Shown one piece after another: positions 18,037-26,413 of a stretch of DNA of 64,000 nt (position 1 is the first letter of the stretch; the number at the start of each line of letters is the position of its first letter). Below the pieces are notes generated by a model. The model was not told where the DNA came from and did no database searches. It saw only the letters and a program-made list of their open reading frames with translations. A program made the translations under genes and the position numbers. Source of the DNA: DASQFI01 sp963780895 (GTDB lineage Bacteria; Acidobacteriota; Vicinamibacteria; Vicinamibacterales; SCN-69-37); the NCBI GenBank assembly GCA_963780895.1, contig CAWAEG010000001.1, forward strand, positions 806,001 through 870,000, in the 5' to 3' direction.

Positions 18037-19404
18037 ATGGCAACCGCCACTATTAATGCTGTCACCGAGCTCATCCCTTCATTTTCAGGCCGGTTGCTTC
18101 AACCGGACGACGCGCTGTTCGACGAGGCGCGTCGCGTTCACAACGGACTCGTAGACAAGAGACCGGGTGTCATCGCGCGTTGTCTTGGCGCTGCGGATGT
18201 TGCCGACGCGCTGGGACTGGCGAAAAAGCTCGGCCTGGACGTCGCCGTCCGAGGCGGCGGCCACAACGTCGGCGGCCGCGGCACGATCGACGGCGGGTTG
18301 CTCATCGATCTCTCGCTCATGAAAGGGCTGCACGTCGATCCGAAGACGCGAACCGCGCGCGCCGAGGGCGGGACACTCTGGAAGGAGTTCAACCGCGCCA
18401 CGCAACTGCACGGACTTGCCACCACTGGCGGCGCGGTCTCGTCGACCGGTGTGGCGGGCCTGACGCTCGGCGGCGGGCTCGGGTGGCTGATGGCCAAATA
18501 CGGGATGGCGCTCGATAATCTCCTCTCGGTCGATCTCGTCCTGGCCGACGGTCGCGCTGTGAGAGCGTCGAAAGAGGAACATCCCGACCTCTTCTGGGGC
18601 CTGCGGGGCGGGGGCGGTAACTTCGGCGTCGCCACCTCATTCGAGTTCCGGCTCCACTCCGTCGGGCCAATCGTGACAGGCGGCCTGGTGGCGCATCCGA
18701 TCTCGCAGGCGACGGACGTGCTGCGCCTGTTCCGTGACGCGTCGGCCACCGCTCCGGACGACCTGATGCTCATGGCCGCGCTGCTCACCGGTCCGGACGC
18801 CGCGACGAAACTGGTTGGCATCGTCGCGTGCCACATCGGATCGCCGGCGGACGCGGAAACCGCGCTGCGGCCGCTCAAACAGTTCGGGTCGCCGGTCATG
18901 GACGTCATCGGTCCGATGCCGTACACCGTGCTCAACGGGATGATCGACGGCGATTTCCCGCGTGGCGCGCGAAACTACTGGAAGTCGCACTTCATGGAGC
19001 AGCTCACCGACGACGGGATTGATTCGCTGGTCGATGCTTTTGCGCGGAGTACATCACCAATGTCGAAGATCCTGCTCGAGAACTTTCATGGCGCCGTGAC
19101 GCGGGTGCCCGTGGCGGACACGGCGTACGCGATGCGCAAGCCGGGCTTCAACCTGGTGATCCTGTCCCAGTGGACGGACAGCACACACGACGAGAAGTGT
19201 GTGTCATGGGCTCGCGACTGCTACCGGACCCTCCAGCCTTTCACGGGGAAGGACCGGTATTTGAACTACATGGACCACGACGACACGGCCGCGGCCACAC
19301 TCGCCGCGGTCTACGGTCCGAACCTCGACCGGCTGCGGATTGTCAAGGGCAAGTACGATCCCCAGAACGTGTTCCATCACAATGTGAACGTCACGCCGTC
19401 GTAG
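18037..19404 (+). CDS. FAD-binding oxidoreductase, BBE/6-hydroxynicotine oxidase type
   Basis: A 455-residue flavoprotein with an N-terminal PCMH-type FAD domain and a C-terminal BBE segment. VAVRGGGHNVGG contains the His that in this family can form a covalent histidyl link to FAD; GGAVSSTGVAGLTLGGGLGW and GLRGGGGNFGVATSFEF are the other FAD-contact segments. The C-terminus LNYMDHDD...YGPNLDRLRIVKGKYDPQNVF matches the BBE motif. No signal peptide. Start at ATG 18037 with AGGAAGG upstream. It oxidises an unknown small molecule. Confidence 0.92.
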   Translation: MATATINAVTELIPSFSGRLLQPDDALFDEARRVHNGLVDKRPGVIARCLGAADVADALGLAKKLGLDVAVRGGGHNVGGRGTIDGGLLIDLSLMKGLHVDPKTRTARAEGGTLWKEFNRATQLHGLATTGGAVSSTGVAGLTLGGGLGWLMAKYGMALDNLLSVDLVLADGRAVRASKEEHPDLFWGLRGGGGNFGVATSFEFRLHSVGPIVTGGLVAHPISQATDVLRLFRDASATAPDDLMLMAALLTGPDAATKLVGIVACHIGSPADAETALRPLKQFGSPVMDVIGPMPYTVLNGMIDGDFPRGARNYWKSHFMEQLTDDGIDSLVDAFARSTSPMSKILLENFHGAVTRVPVADTAYAMRKPGFNLVILSQWTDSTHDEKCVSWARDCYRTLQPFTGKDRYLNYMDHDDTAAATLAAVYGPNLDRLRIVKGKYDPQNVFHHNVNVTPS

Positions 19405-19407
19405 CCG

Positions 19408-19437
19408 GGTTCGAAAGTTTGAAGTTCGAAGTTTCCC
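19408..19437. repeat. GAAGTTTGAAGTTCGAAG-type repeat
   Basis: A short run of GTTCGAAAGTTTGAAGTTCGAAG directly before the mocA-like start. It resembles the other low-complexity heptamer-like repeats in this window but occurs once. Confidence 0.4.
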
Positions 19438-19438
19438 G

Positions 19439-20002
19439 ATGACCGTCGCCATCGTTCCCGCCGCCGGGAAGGCCGAGCGTTTTGGCGGCGGGAAGCTGAT
19501 CGCCGACGTCGACGGCGAGCCGCTGCTCAATCGAACGCTGCGCTCTCTCCTCGACGGCGGCACCGATGTCGTGGTCGTCGTGCTCGCGCCTGGTGCCACG
19601 TTCGCGACCGTCGAGCGGTTGAGCGATCAGCGGGTGCGGCGTGTCGTCAATCCGAATCCCGACCGCGGCATGTTTTCGTCGATTCAGATCGGTCTTGCGG
19701 CCGAGGACGGCGATCCGTTTCTCGTCTTGCCGGGGGATATTCCGTTCGTCCGGCCGGAAACCGTGGCGGCCGTGCTTGCGGAAGCGAGACGCACCGGCGC
19801 GATCGTGTCGCCGCGGTTCCGCGACCGGCGCGGCCATCCGGTCGCGTTCCCCCGACGGCTTCGGGACGGCATTCTCAAAGCGGAACCGACGTCGACCTTG
19901 AATGCCGTCTTGAAGGCGGATGCCGGCGCACGTGTCGAGCTGGACGTCGCTGACCAGGGTATCCTTCGTGACGTCGATTCCACGCGCGACCTGCGCGCGT
20001 GA
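19439..20002 (+). CDS. MocA/MobA-like nucleotidyltransferase
   Basis: A 187-residue GT-A-like nucleotidyltransferase. VPAAGKAERFGGGKLI is the nucleotide-binding signature (L/V-A-A-G-x-S-x-R-x-G-x-x-K), NRGMFSS-like NPDRGMFSSIQIGL follows, and LPGDIPFVRPETV holds the metal-binding Asp. The family transfers CMP or GMP to molybdopterin to make the final cofactor; MocA serves xanthine dehydrogenase-type enzymes. With the XdhC homologue just downstream it probably matures the IorAB-like enzyme at 9-11.8 kb. It converges with the LolA-like gene with a two-base gap. Confidence 0.85.
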   Translation: MTVAIVPAAGKAERFGGGKLIADVDGEPLLNRTLRSLLDGGTDVVVVVLAPGATFATVERLSDQRVRRVVNPNPDRGMFSSIQIGLAAEDGDPFLVLPGDIPFVRPETVAAVLAEARRTGAIVSPRFRDRRGHPVAFPRRLRDGILKAEPTSTLNAVLKADAGARVELDVADQGILRDVDSTRDLRA

Positions 20003-20004
20003 AG

Positions 20005-20745
20005 TTATCTCAATCGTGGATCGGCCAGCCCCGGGAGCACGTCGAGCGTCAGGATCGTGAGCTCGAAGTACGGCCCGTCCTCCCGCGTGATCGTCAGGTT
20101 CCTGAACCAGCGGATCCCGCGGCTCGTCATCTCGCCATCGAGCTTCACGTTCTGACGCCTGCGCGTGTTCGTGACCGGATCGAGCGTCTCGACTAACAAC
20201 CGGCGAAGTCGAGCGTCCCCATCGAAGAACAGATCGACGTCCGGCCGCTCGGGCTGGGTGACGCGAAGGGCATCGAGCCCATCCTCGGATTTCGGTAGGG
20301 CGGTGAGACGGATCGCGTAGTCCTGCAGCGGCAGGAGGCGCATGAGCGCATAGAGATAGAACACATCGCGCTCGTTTTCGAGTATCTCCGCCGGCAGTTG
20401 CGAGCGGACGTTGTTGACCAGGGAGAATCCCTGCCGTCCGTTGATCACCAGTGTCCGCGACTCTTCGGGTGCCTGGCCTTCCTGACGCGTTTCGACGATG
20501 GCCTTGTCGGGCGGGTCGATGCTCCAGGTCCCGACAATTTTGAGATCCTTGCCCTGGACGTGAACCTGCGCCTCGCCCTTCCAGACGAACGCCGGGTGCC
20601 GTTTCAGGGCCTCGAGGCCGCCGGCGGCCTCGATGGCGCGGTCCACCAGGACCTGTTCCGGCGTCTTTTCGGGCGCTCGCAGGACCTGACCCGCGGGAAC
20701 CACGGCCGTCAGGGCCCAAATCACCAAAACCGTCAGTATTCGCAT
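20005..20745 (-). CDS. exported LolA-like protein
   Basis: A 246-residue protein with a signal peptide (MRILTVLVIWALTAVVPAGQ). The mature part begins with EKTPEQVLVDRAIEAAGGLEALK, common to a group of periplasmic proteins with an open beta-barrel like LolA or DUF4292, and continues as repeated antiparallel strands. No catalytic motif is visible. It may bind lipid or a hydrophobic ligand. It is divergent from xdhC and convergent with mocA, so it forms its own unit. Confidence 0.72.
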   Translation of the reverse strand: MRILTVLVIWALTAVVPAGQVLRAPEKTPEQVLVDRAIEAAGGLEALKRHPAFVWKGEAQVHVQGKDLKIVGTWSIDPPDKAIVETRQEGQAPEESRTLVINGRQGFSLVNNVRSQLPAEILENERDVFYLYALMRLLPLQDYAIRLTALPKSEDGLDALRVTQPERPDVDLFFDGDARLRRLLVETLDPVTNTRRRQNVKLDGEMTSRGIRWFRNLTITREDGPYFELTILTLDVLPGLADPRLR

Positions 20746-20800
20746 TGCATGCCTCTACCTTATTTCGTCCGCAACAGGCAGGTCTCTTACACTTGTTTTC

Positions 20801-21898
20801 GTGACCTCCCTGTACGCCCGGATGGCCGAGCTCGAACAGGCCAGGGAGCGCTTCGCGCTCGCCACCGTGGTCCGCACCCTGGGCAGCACGCCCCAGGTGG
20901 TCGGCGCCAAGCTGGTCGTGACAGATGACGAGTCGAAGCGGGCCGCCGGGACACTCGGCGGCGGGTGTGTCGAAGCTGATGCCATTCTTGCGGCCCGGCA
21001 GGTGCTGCGCGAAGGCGGGCGGTCGCTCCGGGCCTATGAGCTGACCGAGCAGCTTGCCTGGAACACCGGTCTCGTCTGCGGTGGCACGATGTGGATCCTG
21101 GCCGAACGCGGCGAAGACGCCCTCTCGGTCAGCGGTCGATCGGTGCTGGGCGATCTCGTGCGGGCGTCGGCCGGCGGACCTCCGCTCGCCGTCGCGACGT
21201 TGCTCCGCCGGCAGGGCAGGACGATCGACTTCGCGGGCCGGCTGTTCGTTGATGCCGCGGGTGTCGCGATGGCGGGCAGTCTCAGCGACGCGTCGCTCGA
21301 CGAGCGCGCGACGTCCGCGGCGGTGGCCCAGCTGCCGCACGCGACGCCCCGGCTGGTCGCCCTCGACGACTCGCACGATCTCCTGATCGATCCGGTCGCC
21401 GGCCGTCCGCAACTCGTCGTCGCGGGCGGCGGCCACGTCGCGCTCGCCATCGCGCGGCAGGCGATGCTGCTCGATTTCGACGTCACGATTCTCGAGGACC
21501 GGCCCGAGTTCGCCGATCCGAAGCGCTTTGGCGGCGCGCGGGTCGTGCAGGGCGACGTGCCGCAGACGATCGCGTCGCTCGAGTACGGCTGGTCGAGCTA
21601 CATCGTCGTGGCCACGCGCGGCCACAAGCTGGACGGCGATTGCGTGCTGGCGGCGGTCAAGACGCCCGCGCGCTACATTGGCCTGCTCGGCAGCCGGCGC
21701 AAGACCGTTCTTATCGCCCAGATGCTGCGCGAAGCCGGCGCCGAGGAATCTCGCATCCAGGCGATCCATGCGCCGGTCGGTCTCGATCTGGGCGGACGCA
21801 CGCCGGCGGAAATCGCGCTGTCGGTGATGGCGGAGATTACGGCGGAGCGGTACCGGGGTACGGCGGAGCCGTTGACCTCGGGTTTCGTTTTGCCATAG
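20801..21898 (+). CDS. XdhC/CoxI family molybdenum-enzyme maturation protein
   Basis: A 365-residue protein that starts with GTG. The N-terminal XdhC_CoxI domain has ALATVVRTLGSTPQVVGAK and GTLGGGCVEA; the C-terminal half is a Rossmann domain opening with LVVAGGGHVALAIA and containing YIGLLGSRRK. XdhC binds the Mo cofactor and helps sulfurate and insert it into xanthine-dehydrogenase-type enzymes. Together with the MocA-like gene it probably serves the Mo hydroxylase upstream. Its last residues (LTSGFVLP) are encoded by the first arm of a hairpin repeat that includes the stop codon. Confidence 0.9.
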   Translation: MTSLYARMAELEQARERFALATVVRTLGSTPQVVGAKLVVTDDESKRAAGTLGGGCVEADAILAARQVLREGGRSLRAYELTEQLAWNTGLVCGGTMWILAERGEDALSVSGRSVLGDLVRASAGGPPLAVATLLRRQGRTIDFAGRLFVDAAGVAMAGSLSDASLDERATSAAVAQLPHATPRLVALDDSHDLLIDPVAGRPQLVVAGGGHVALAIARQAMLLDFDVTILEDRPEFADPKRFGGARVVQGDVPQTIASLEYGWSSYIVVATRGHKLDGDCVLAAVKTPARYIGLLGSRRKTVLIAQMLREAGAEESRIQAIHAPVGLDLGGRTPAEIALSVMAEITAERYRGTAEPLTSGFVLP

Positions 21899-21923
21899 CT
21901 CACCAAAAACGAAACCCGAGGTC
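21874..21923. terminator. hairpin repeat at the 3' end of xdhC
   Basis: GACCTCGGGTTTCGTTTT (21874-21891) pairs with its inverse at 21904-21923, loop about 12 bases. It can act as a terminator for xdhC. The left arm lies inside the coding sequence and the stop. A near-identical hairpin follows at 21956-22009. Confidence 0.7.
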
Positions 21924-21948
21924 TTCGACCGGCGATTGGGCTCGATGA

Positions 21949-23334
21949 TCACTTAAGACCTCGGGTTTCTTTTTGGCTGGATCCGCCCAAAAAGAAACCC
22001 GAGGTCTTTACCAGCCAAACGATCGCCGCGACCCCGACGACGAGCATCGTCCAGCGGAGCGCGGCGGCCAGGAAGGCGGCATCGAGCGCGGGCCATTCAT
22101 AGGCCCCGAGCCGGCTGCCTCGCTCGATCATCCAGTGCCAGGCCGTATGCGCGATCAGCGCAGAGAGGATGATCGTGCCCAGCCGCTCGTTGAGGCCGTA
22201 CCGGAACAGCAGATAGAGCGCGGGCAACATCACGGCCAGCACGACCAGCTGTCCGAGTTCCACCCCGAGGTTGAACGAGACCAGCGACGTGAGCAGGTGC
22301 GAGCCGGCGAACTGCAGGGTTTCGCGCAGCGCAAATGAAAAGCCGAACCCATGCACCAGTCCGAACGCGAACGTGATCATCCACCGGCGGTGGACGTTCA
22401 GCAGCCGATGGCGCGTCGCGGTGAGCGCGGCGCCGAAACCGGCCGTGGACGCGCCCTGTGACGCACCGAGAACGATATTCTCCAGCGCCATGTAGACGAT
22501 CGACATCGCGATGAGCGTTTCGATCAGCGGTGGAAACCAGAGTCCCGTTGGCCCGACCTCGAACGCCGACGCGATGAGCGTGATCGAGTGCGCCACCGTG
22601 AATGACGTGACGATGAGCACCAGCTGACCGAAGCGACGGAAGGGGATGACGAGGCACAACAGGAAGAGCAGGTGATCGATCCCGTCGAGGATGTGCCCGA
22701 ACCCCAGCCTCACGAACCGCAGGGCCGACTGGTGCCAGCGCGGGTCGAGCCGGATGATCCCGGGATCCCCTGTGTATTCGAAGGCGCGTACGGTCCCTTC
22801 CGGCGGCAGGAACCGCATGACGGTCACGACTCGAACGCCCAGCCTCGCCAGCTCGGAATGAATGGAGAACTCCGCCCGGTCGGACGTGATGGGATAGTCG
22901 TACAGCACGTCGAAGAGCGCCTGGTTCCAGGGAATGGTCGTATCGCCCGGCAGCGCCGGACCCGTGACGTGGGCGACCGCCGATTCAAACGTCAGAAACG
23001 ACCGATCCGACGGCAGCGAAATCTGCGCGGCGGCGAGCGTCGGCTGGCCGAGGCGGGTCTGCCCTTCGTAGATCGCCAGGCTGTTGCCAAGCCACAGCGT
23101 CGCGACGTCCGGGAGCAGCGGCTGCACCCGGACGAGGTCGAGGTAGGGTCCGCGCTGCGGGAAATCGACATCCCGCATCGAGCCGAGCGGGACGCGCACG
23201 AGGACGCGCAGCCGGTTGCCTTCCGGCTTCACCAGCATCTGGACCAGCACGTCCGCCGGGATATCGTGGGCGCCTACCGGCGGCATGAAGGTCGTGAAGC
23301 AGAACATGAAGGCCATGAAGAAGATGGAGGTCAT
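21949..23334 (-). CDS. HupE/UreJ-like membrane protein
   Basis: About 461 residues. An N-terminal extracytoplasmic domain rich in beta strands (residues 25-220) is followed by six or seven membrane segments with FGHILDGIDHLLFLLCLV, HSITLIAS and GLVHGFGFSFAL. These His-rich helix motifs define the HupE/UreJ family, thought to move nickel or cobalt. Start: the first plausible signal peptide is MTSIFFMAFMFCFTTFMPP ending AHD, from ATG 23334; ATG 23397 would add 21 residues made of Met-Lys repeats. Both stretches are encoded by a CATGAAGG repeat, and the last 20 residues by a hairpin repeat. No nickel enzyme is seen nearby. Confidence 0.85.
   Translation of the reverse strand: MTSIFFMAFMFCFTTFMPPVGAHDIPADVLVQMLVKPEGNRLRVLVRVPLGSMRDVDFPQRGPYLDLVRVQPLLPDVATLWLGNSLAIYEGQTRLGQPTLAAAQISLPSDRSFLTFESAVAHVTGPALPGDTTIPWNQALFDVLYDYPITSDRAEFSIHSELARLGVRVVTVMRFLPPEGTVRAFEYTGDPGIIRLDPRWHQSALRFVRLGFGHILDGIDHLLFLLCLVIPFRRFGQLVLIVTSFTVAHSITLIASAFEVGPTGLWFPPLIETLIAMSIVYMALENIVLGASQGASTAGFGAALTATRHRLLNVHRRWMITFAFGLVHGFGFSFALRETLQFAGSHLLTSLVSFNLGVELGQLVVLAVMLPALYLLFRYGLNERLGTIILSALIAHTAWHWMIERGSRLGAYEWPALDAAFLAAALRWTMLVVGVAAIVWLVKTSGFFLGGSSQKETRGLK
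21956..22009. terminator. hairpin repeat encoding the HupE C-terminus
   Basis: AAGACCTCGGGTTTCTTTTT (21956-21975) pairs almost perfectly with 21988-22009 around a seven-base loop. It faces the xdhC hairpin, giving two copies of the same element between convergent genes. It looks like a bidirectional terminator but lies inside the HupE-like reading frame, where it encodes the tail TSGFFLGGSSQKETRGLK. Confidence 0.7.
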
Positions 23335-23398
23335 GAAGGCGGGCCTCCGGCATACTCCCGTCCACTTCATGTCCTTCATCCTCTTCATGACCTTCATG
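23283..23398. repeat. CATGAAGG inverted repeat array overlapping a gene start
   Basis: Five or six copies of CATGAAG with short spacers (23283-23339) face inverted CTTCATG copies (23374-23398), separated by about 34 bases. Read on the minus strand the first half encodes the hydrophobic signal peptide of the HupE-like protein, and the second half a Met-Lys run ahead of it. Confidence 0.8.
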
Positions 23399-23456
23399 CT
23401 TCCAAGGCAGTATACTGGCGCCCTTCCGAGGGGATTCTGACGCTCGACCTGATCCG

Positions 23457-24875
23457 ATGGTGAGGCACATGAACCGAACAACAACCATCTCGATGGGCGC
23501 GACGCTTGCGCTGCTCTGCGGCGTGGGTCTGGGTGCCCGGCCGGCCCTGTTCGAGGACGAACCCGGAGAACAGGCACGCGGAGCCGCCCAGCCGCAGCCG
23601 TACCAGGCCGATCCGTTCTGGCCGAAGCCGCTGCCCAACAACTGGATTCTGGGATCGGTTACGGGCGTGGCGGTGGACTCGAAGGAGAACGTCTGGATCG
23701 TCCATCGCGGACTCGATTCGCTGACCACGCGGACGGAAGCGGGCCTTGCGCTGACTCCTCCGGGTTCGGAGATCTGCTGCGGTCCCGCGCCGCAGGTGCT
23801 GCGCTTCGACCCGGCCGGCAATCTCGTCGGGCACTGGGGCGGCGCCGGACAGGGATTTGACTGGCCCGTATCGCCGGGCGGCATCGCCGTCGATGGCAAG
23901 GGCAACGTCTGGATTGCCGCGGCGGGCTTCGACGCCCCGACCGGCCGCGGGCGTGGCGCGGCCGCGGAGGAGCCGGCGGAAGCCGGGCGCGGGCGTGGTC
24001 GCGGCGGTGACGCTGGCGGTGCCGCAGCCGGCGGCGCGGCAGCCGGTGGCGCGGCCGCAGGTGGTGCTGCTGCGGGTGGTGCTGCAGCGGGTGGCGCCGC
24101 CGCGGGCGGCGGTCAGGCCGCGGGCGGACAAGCGGCTGGCGGACAGGGTCGTGGCGGCGGACGCGGTGGACAAGCTGCCGCGCCTCCACGTCCGGCCGAC
24201 GCGCACGTGCTGAAGTTTTCGAGCGACGGCAAGTTCGTGATGCAGATCGGCAAGGCAGGGGCGCCTGGAGACATGACGAGCACGACCGCGCTCAATCGGC
24301 CGGCCGCCATCGAGGTGGACCTTGCCGCCAACGAGGTTTATGTCGCGGATGGCGCGGCCAACCGCCGCATCGTGGTCTTCGACGCGACGACCGGCGCCTA
24401 CAAGCGGCACTGGGGCGCGTACGGCGCGAAGCCGGATGACTCGCAGCTCGGCCCGTACAACCCGAACGATCCGCCGGCGAAGCAGTTTCGATCGCCCAGC
24501 TGCGTCAAGATCGCGCGCGACGGATCGGTCTACGTCTGCGACCGGCAGAACAACCGGATCCAGGTCTTCAAGAAGGACGGCACCTTCGTCAAGGAAGGGT
24601 TCGTCTCGAAGACGACGCTCGGGAACGGCGCGGTGTGGGACATCGCGTTCTCGAACGATTCGCAGCAGCAGACGCTGTTCGTGGCCGACGGCCAGGATCA
24701 GAAGGTGTTCACCCTGCGCCGCGACACGCTCGAAGTGCAGGGGAGCTTCGGCGACGGCGGCCGCTGGCCGGGACACTTCTTCGGAGTCGGAAGCGTCGCG
24801 CTCGACTCGAAGGGCAACGTCTACACCGGCGAAACGTTCGAGGGCAAGCGCGTCCAGAAGTTCAGCCGTCGCTAA
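23457..24875 (+). CDS. exported NHL-type beta-propeller with Gly/Ala repeat insert
   Basis: A 472-residue protein with a signal peptide (MNRTTTISMGATLALLCGVG). Blades carry NHL-like patterns: GVAVDSKENVWIVHRG, GIAVDGKGNVWIAAAGF, IEVDLAANEVYVADG, GSVYVCDRQNNRIQVF and SVALDSKGNVYTGETF. It resembles bacterial propellers related to peptidyl-hydroxyglycine lyase, but catalysis is unproven. Between blades, about residues 160-245, sits a low-complexity insert with six GGAAA units and Gly/Arg/Gln runs that the adjacent paralogue lacks. Start at 23457 or 23469 is equally possible. Periplasmic; forms a pair with the next gene. Confidence 0.86.
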   Translation: MVRHMNRTTTISMGATLALLCGVGLGARPALFEDEPGEQARGAAQPQPYQADPFWPKPLPNNWILGSVTGVAVDSKENVWIVHRGLDSLTTRTEAGLALTPPGSEICCGPAPQVLRFDPAGNLVGHWGGAGQGFDWPVSPGGIAVDGKGNVWIAAAGFDAPTGRGRGAAAEEPAEAGRGRGRGGDAGGAAAGGAAAGGAAAGGAAAGGAAAGGAAAGGGQAAGGQAAGGQGRGGGRGGQAAAPPRPADAHVLKFSSDGKFVMQIGKAGAPGDMTSTTALNRPAAIEVDLAANEVYVADGAANRRIVVFDATTGAYKRHWGAYGAKPDDSQLGPYNPNDPPAKQFRSPSCVKIARDGSVYVCDRQNNRIQVFKKDGTFVKEGFVSKTTLGNGAVWDIAFSNDSQQQTLFVADGQDQKVFTLRRDTLEVQGSFGDGGRWPGHFFGVGSVALDSKGNVYTGETFEGKRVQKFSRR

Positions 24876-24918
24876 AGCTATGACCTGAGGAAGTTCAAGA
24901 CCCCCGATGGAGAACTGA

Positions 24919-26112
24919 ATGAATCGCAAGCGGAATCTCGTTGTGGTTACGGCGTTCCTCGCCGTCTTCGGCGTGCTTGCCGTGAGCGAGCGCGCCCTCG
25001 AGCGCTCGGCCGCCGCTCAAGCCAAGGACATGGTGCAGGCGCCGAAGTTCGAAGTCGATCCGGCCTTCCCCAAGCCGCTGCCGAACAACTGGCTGCTCGG
25101 GCAGGCGATCGGCGTCGGCGTGGATGCGCAAGATCACATCTGGATCGTTCACCGGCAGGATTCGCTCGGCGCCAATGAAGCGGCTGCCGATCAGACTCCG
25201 CCGACGGCATCCTGCTGCCGCCGGGCGCCGCCGATCCTCGAGTTCGACCAGGCGGGCAATCTGCTGCGGCACTGGGGAGGGCCGGGCCAGGGCTACGACT
25301 GGCCGAACTCCAACCACGGCATCACGATCGATCACAAAGGCAACGTGTGGATCGGCGGCAACGTCGGCTCCGACGGCCATGTCCTGAAGTTCACGCAGGA
25401 CGGCAAGTTCATCGCCCAGTTCGGAAAGCCCGTGCCCCCCAACAGTCCCAGCTGGGGCAGCAATCACATGGAGAACTTCGGCCGGGTCGCAAAGATTTTC
25501 GTCGACCCCAAGGAGAACGAGGCCTACCTCGCGGACGGGTACGGAAACAAGCGCGTGGCCGTGATCGACGCAGACACCGGCAAAATGAAGCGCTATTGGG
25601 GCGCATACGGCAACAAGCCGGACGACACGTCAACCGGAACCTACGATCCGGACGCCCCGCCGATCAAGCAGTTCCGTTCGCCCGTGCACTGCGCGGAGAT
25701 GTCGATGGACGGTCTTGTCTACGTGTGCGATCGGCCCAACGACCGGATTCAGGTGTTCAAGAAGGACGGGACGTTCGTCAAGGAAACGTGGGTCGCGAAG
25801 CGAACGCTCGGCGACGGCTCCACGTGGGACATCGCGTTCTCGAGGGATCCCCAGCAGAAGTATCTGTTTCTTGCCGACGGCAAGAACGAGCGGGTCTACA
25901 TCATGCTGCGCGACACGCTCGAGATCCTCTCGACGTTCGGCGGCGGCGGCCGCCAACCCGGCCAGTTCTTCGCCGTCCACAGCATCGCGATCGACTCGAA
26001 GGGCAACATCTTCACGACCGAGACGTACGAAGGCCGACGCCTCCAGAAGTTCGTCTACAAAGGCATCGCGAACGTTCCGCGCGACCAGGGCCCGGCGTGG
26101 CCGGCAAAGTGA
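24919..26112 (+). CDS. exported NHL-type beta-propeller
   Basis: A 397-residue paralogue of the preceding protein, without the Gly/Ala insert. A signal peptide (NLVVVTAFLAVFGVLAVSE) precedes FEVDPAFPKPLPNNWLLGQ, which matches the paralogue almost residue for residue. Repeated blades show GVDAQDHIWIVHRQ, GITIDHKGNVWIGGN, GLVYVCDRPNDRIQVF and SIAIDSKGNIFTTETYEG. A CCRRAPP motif near residue 96 corresponds to ICCGPAP in the paralogue, a conserved cysteine pair. The 43-base gap suggests one transcript and a local duplication. Confidence 0.88.
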   Translation: MNRKRNLVVVTAFLAVFGVLAVSERALERSAAAQAKDMVQAPKFEVDPAFPKPLPNNWLLGQAIGVGVDAQDHIWIVHRQDSLGANEAAADQTPPTASCCRRAPPILEFDQAGNLLRHWGGPGQGYDWPNSNHGITIDHKGNVWIGGNVGSDGHVLKFTQDGKFIAQFGKPVPPNSPSWGSNHMENFGRVAKIFVDPKENEAYLADGYGNKRVAVIDADTGKMKRYWGAYGNKPDDTSTGTYDPDAPPIKQFRSPVHCAEMSMDGLVYVCDRPNDRIQVFKKDGTFVKETWVAKRTLGDGSTWDIAFSRDPQQKYLFLADGKNERVYIMLRDTLEILSTFGGGGRQPGQFFAVHSIAIDSKGNIFTTETYEGRRLQKFVYKGIANVPRDQGPAWPAK

Positions 26113-26413
26113 GACGAAACGACGCTCAAGTACGCACTGATGCTGAAGTACGGCACTGCCGTCGAAGTACGGTCGGCTGACGCTGAAGTACGGCAGCTAT
26201 CGATCAGTACAAAAGCGCTCCTCGGCGCCGCAAGAGATTTTGTACTCGCTCGATAGCTGCCGTCCTTCAGCGTCAGCAGCCCGTACTTCAGCGGCAGCGC
26301 CTGTACTTCCAGCGCCAGCGCGTCATACCTCCCTTCCGTAACAAGCCTCCCCTCTCGCTTCAGTAGATAGCGGGATTGACCGATCGTTCTCGGTCGGCAG
26401 CTGAGGTGCGCCC
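26113..26413. repeat. gene-free stretch holding a long GCTGAAGTACGG inverted repeat
   Basis: The gap carries several copies of GCTGAAGTACGG in one direction (26140-26195) and reversed copies (26261-26315). Its core is a long near-perfect inverted repeat, 26177-26214 against 26238-26276, with a 23-base loop; only about two mismatches and a small indel separate the arms. RNA from either strand would form a strong stem. The 3' end (26400-26413) provides GAGGTGC ahead of the lipoprotein start. No gene is seen. Confidence 0.85.

Noticed and set aside
19391..21952. 853-residue minus-strand ORF
   Set aside because: It lies opposite mocA, most of the LolA-like gene and xdhC, has a composition typical of a shadow frame and no recognisable domain.
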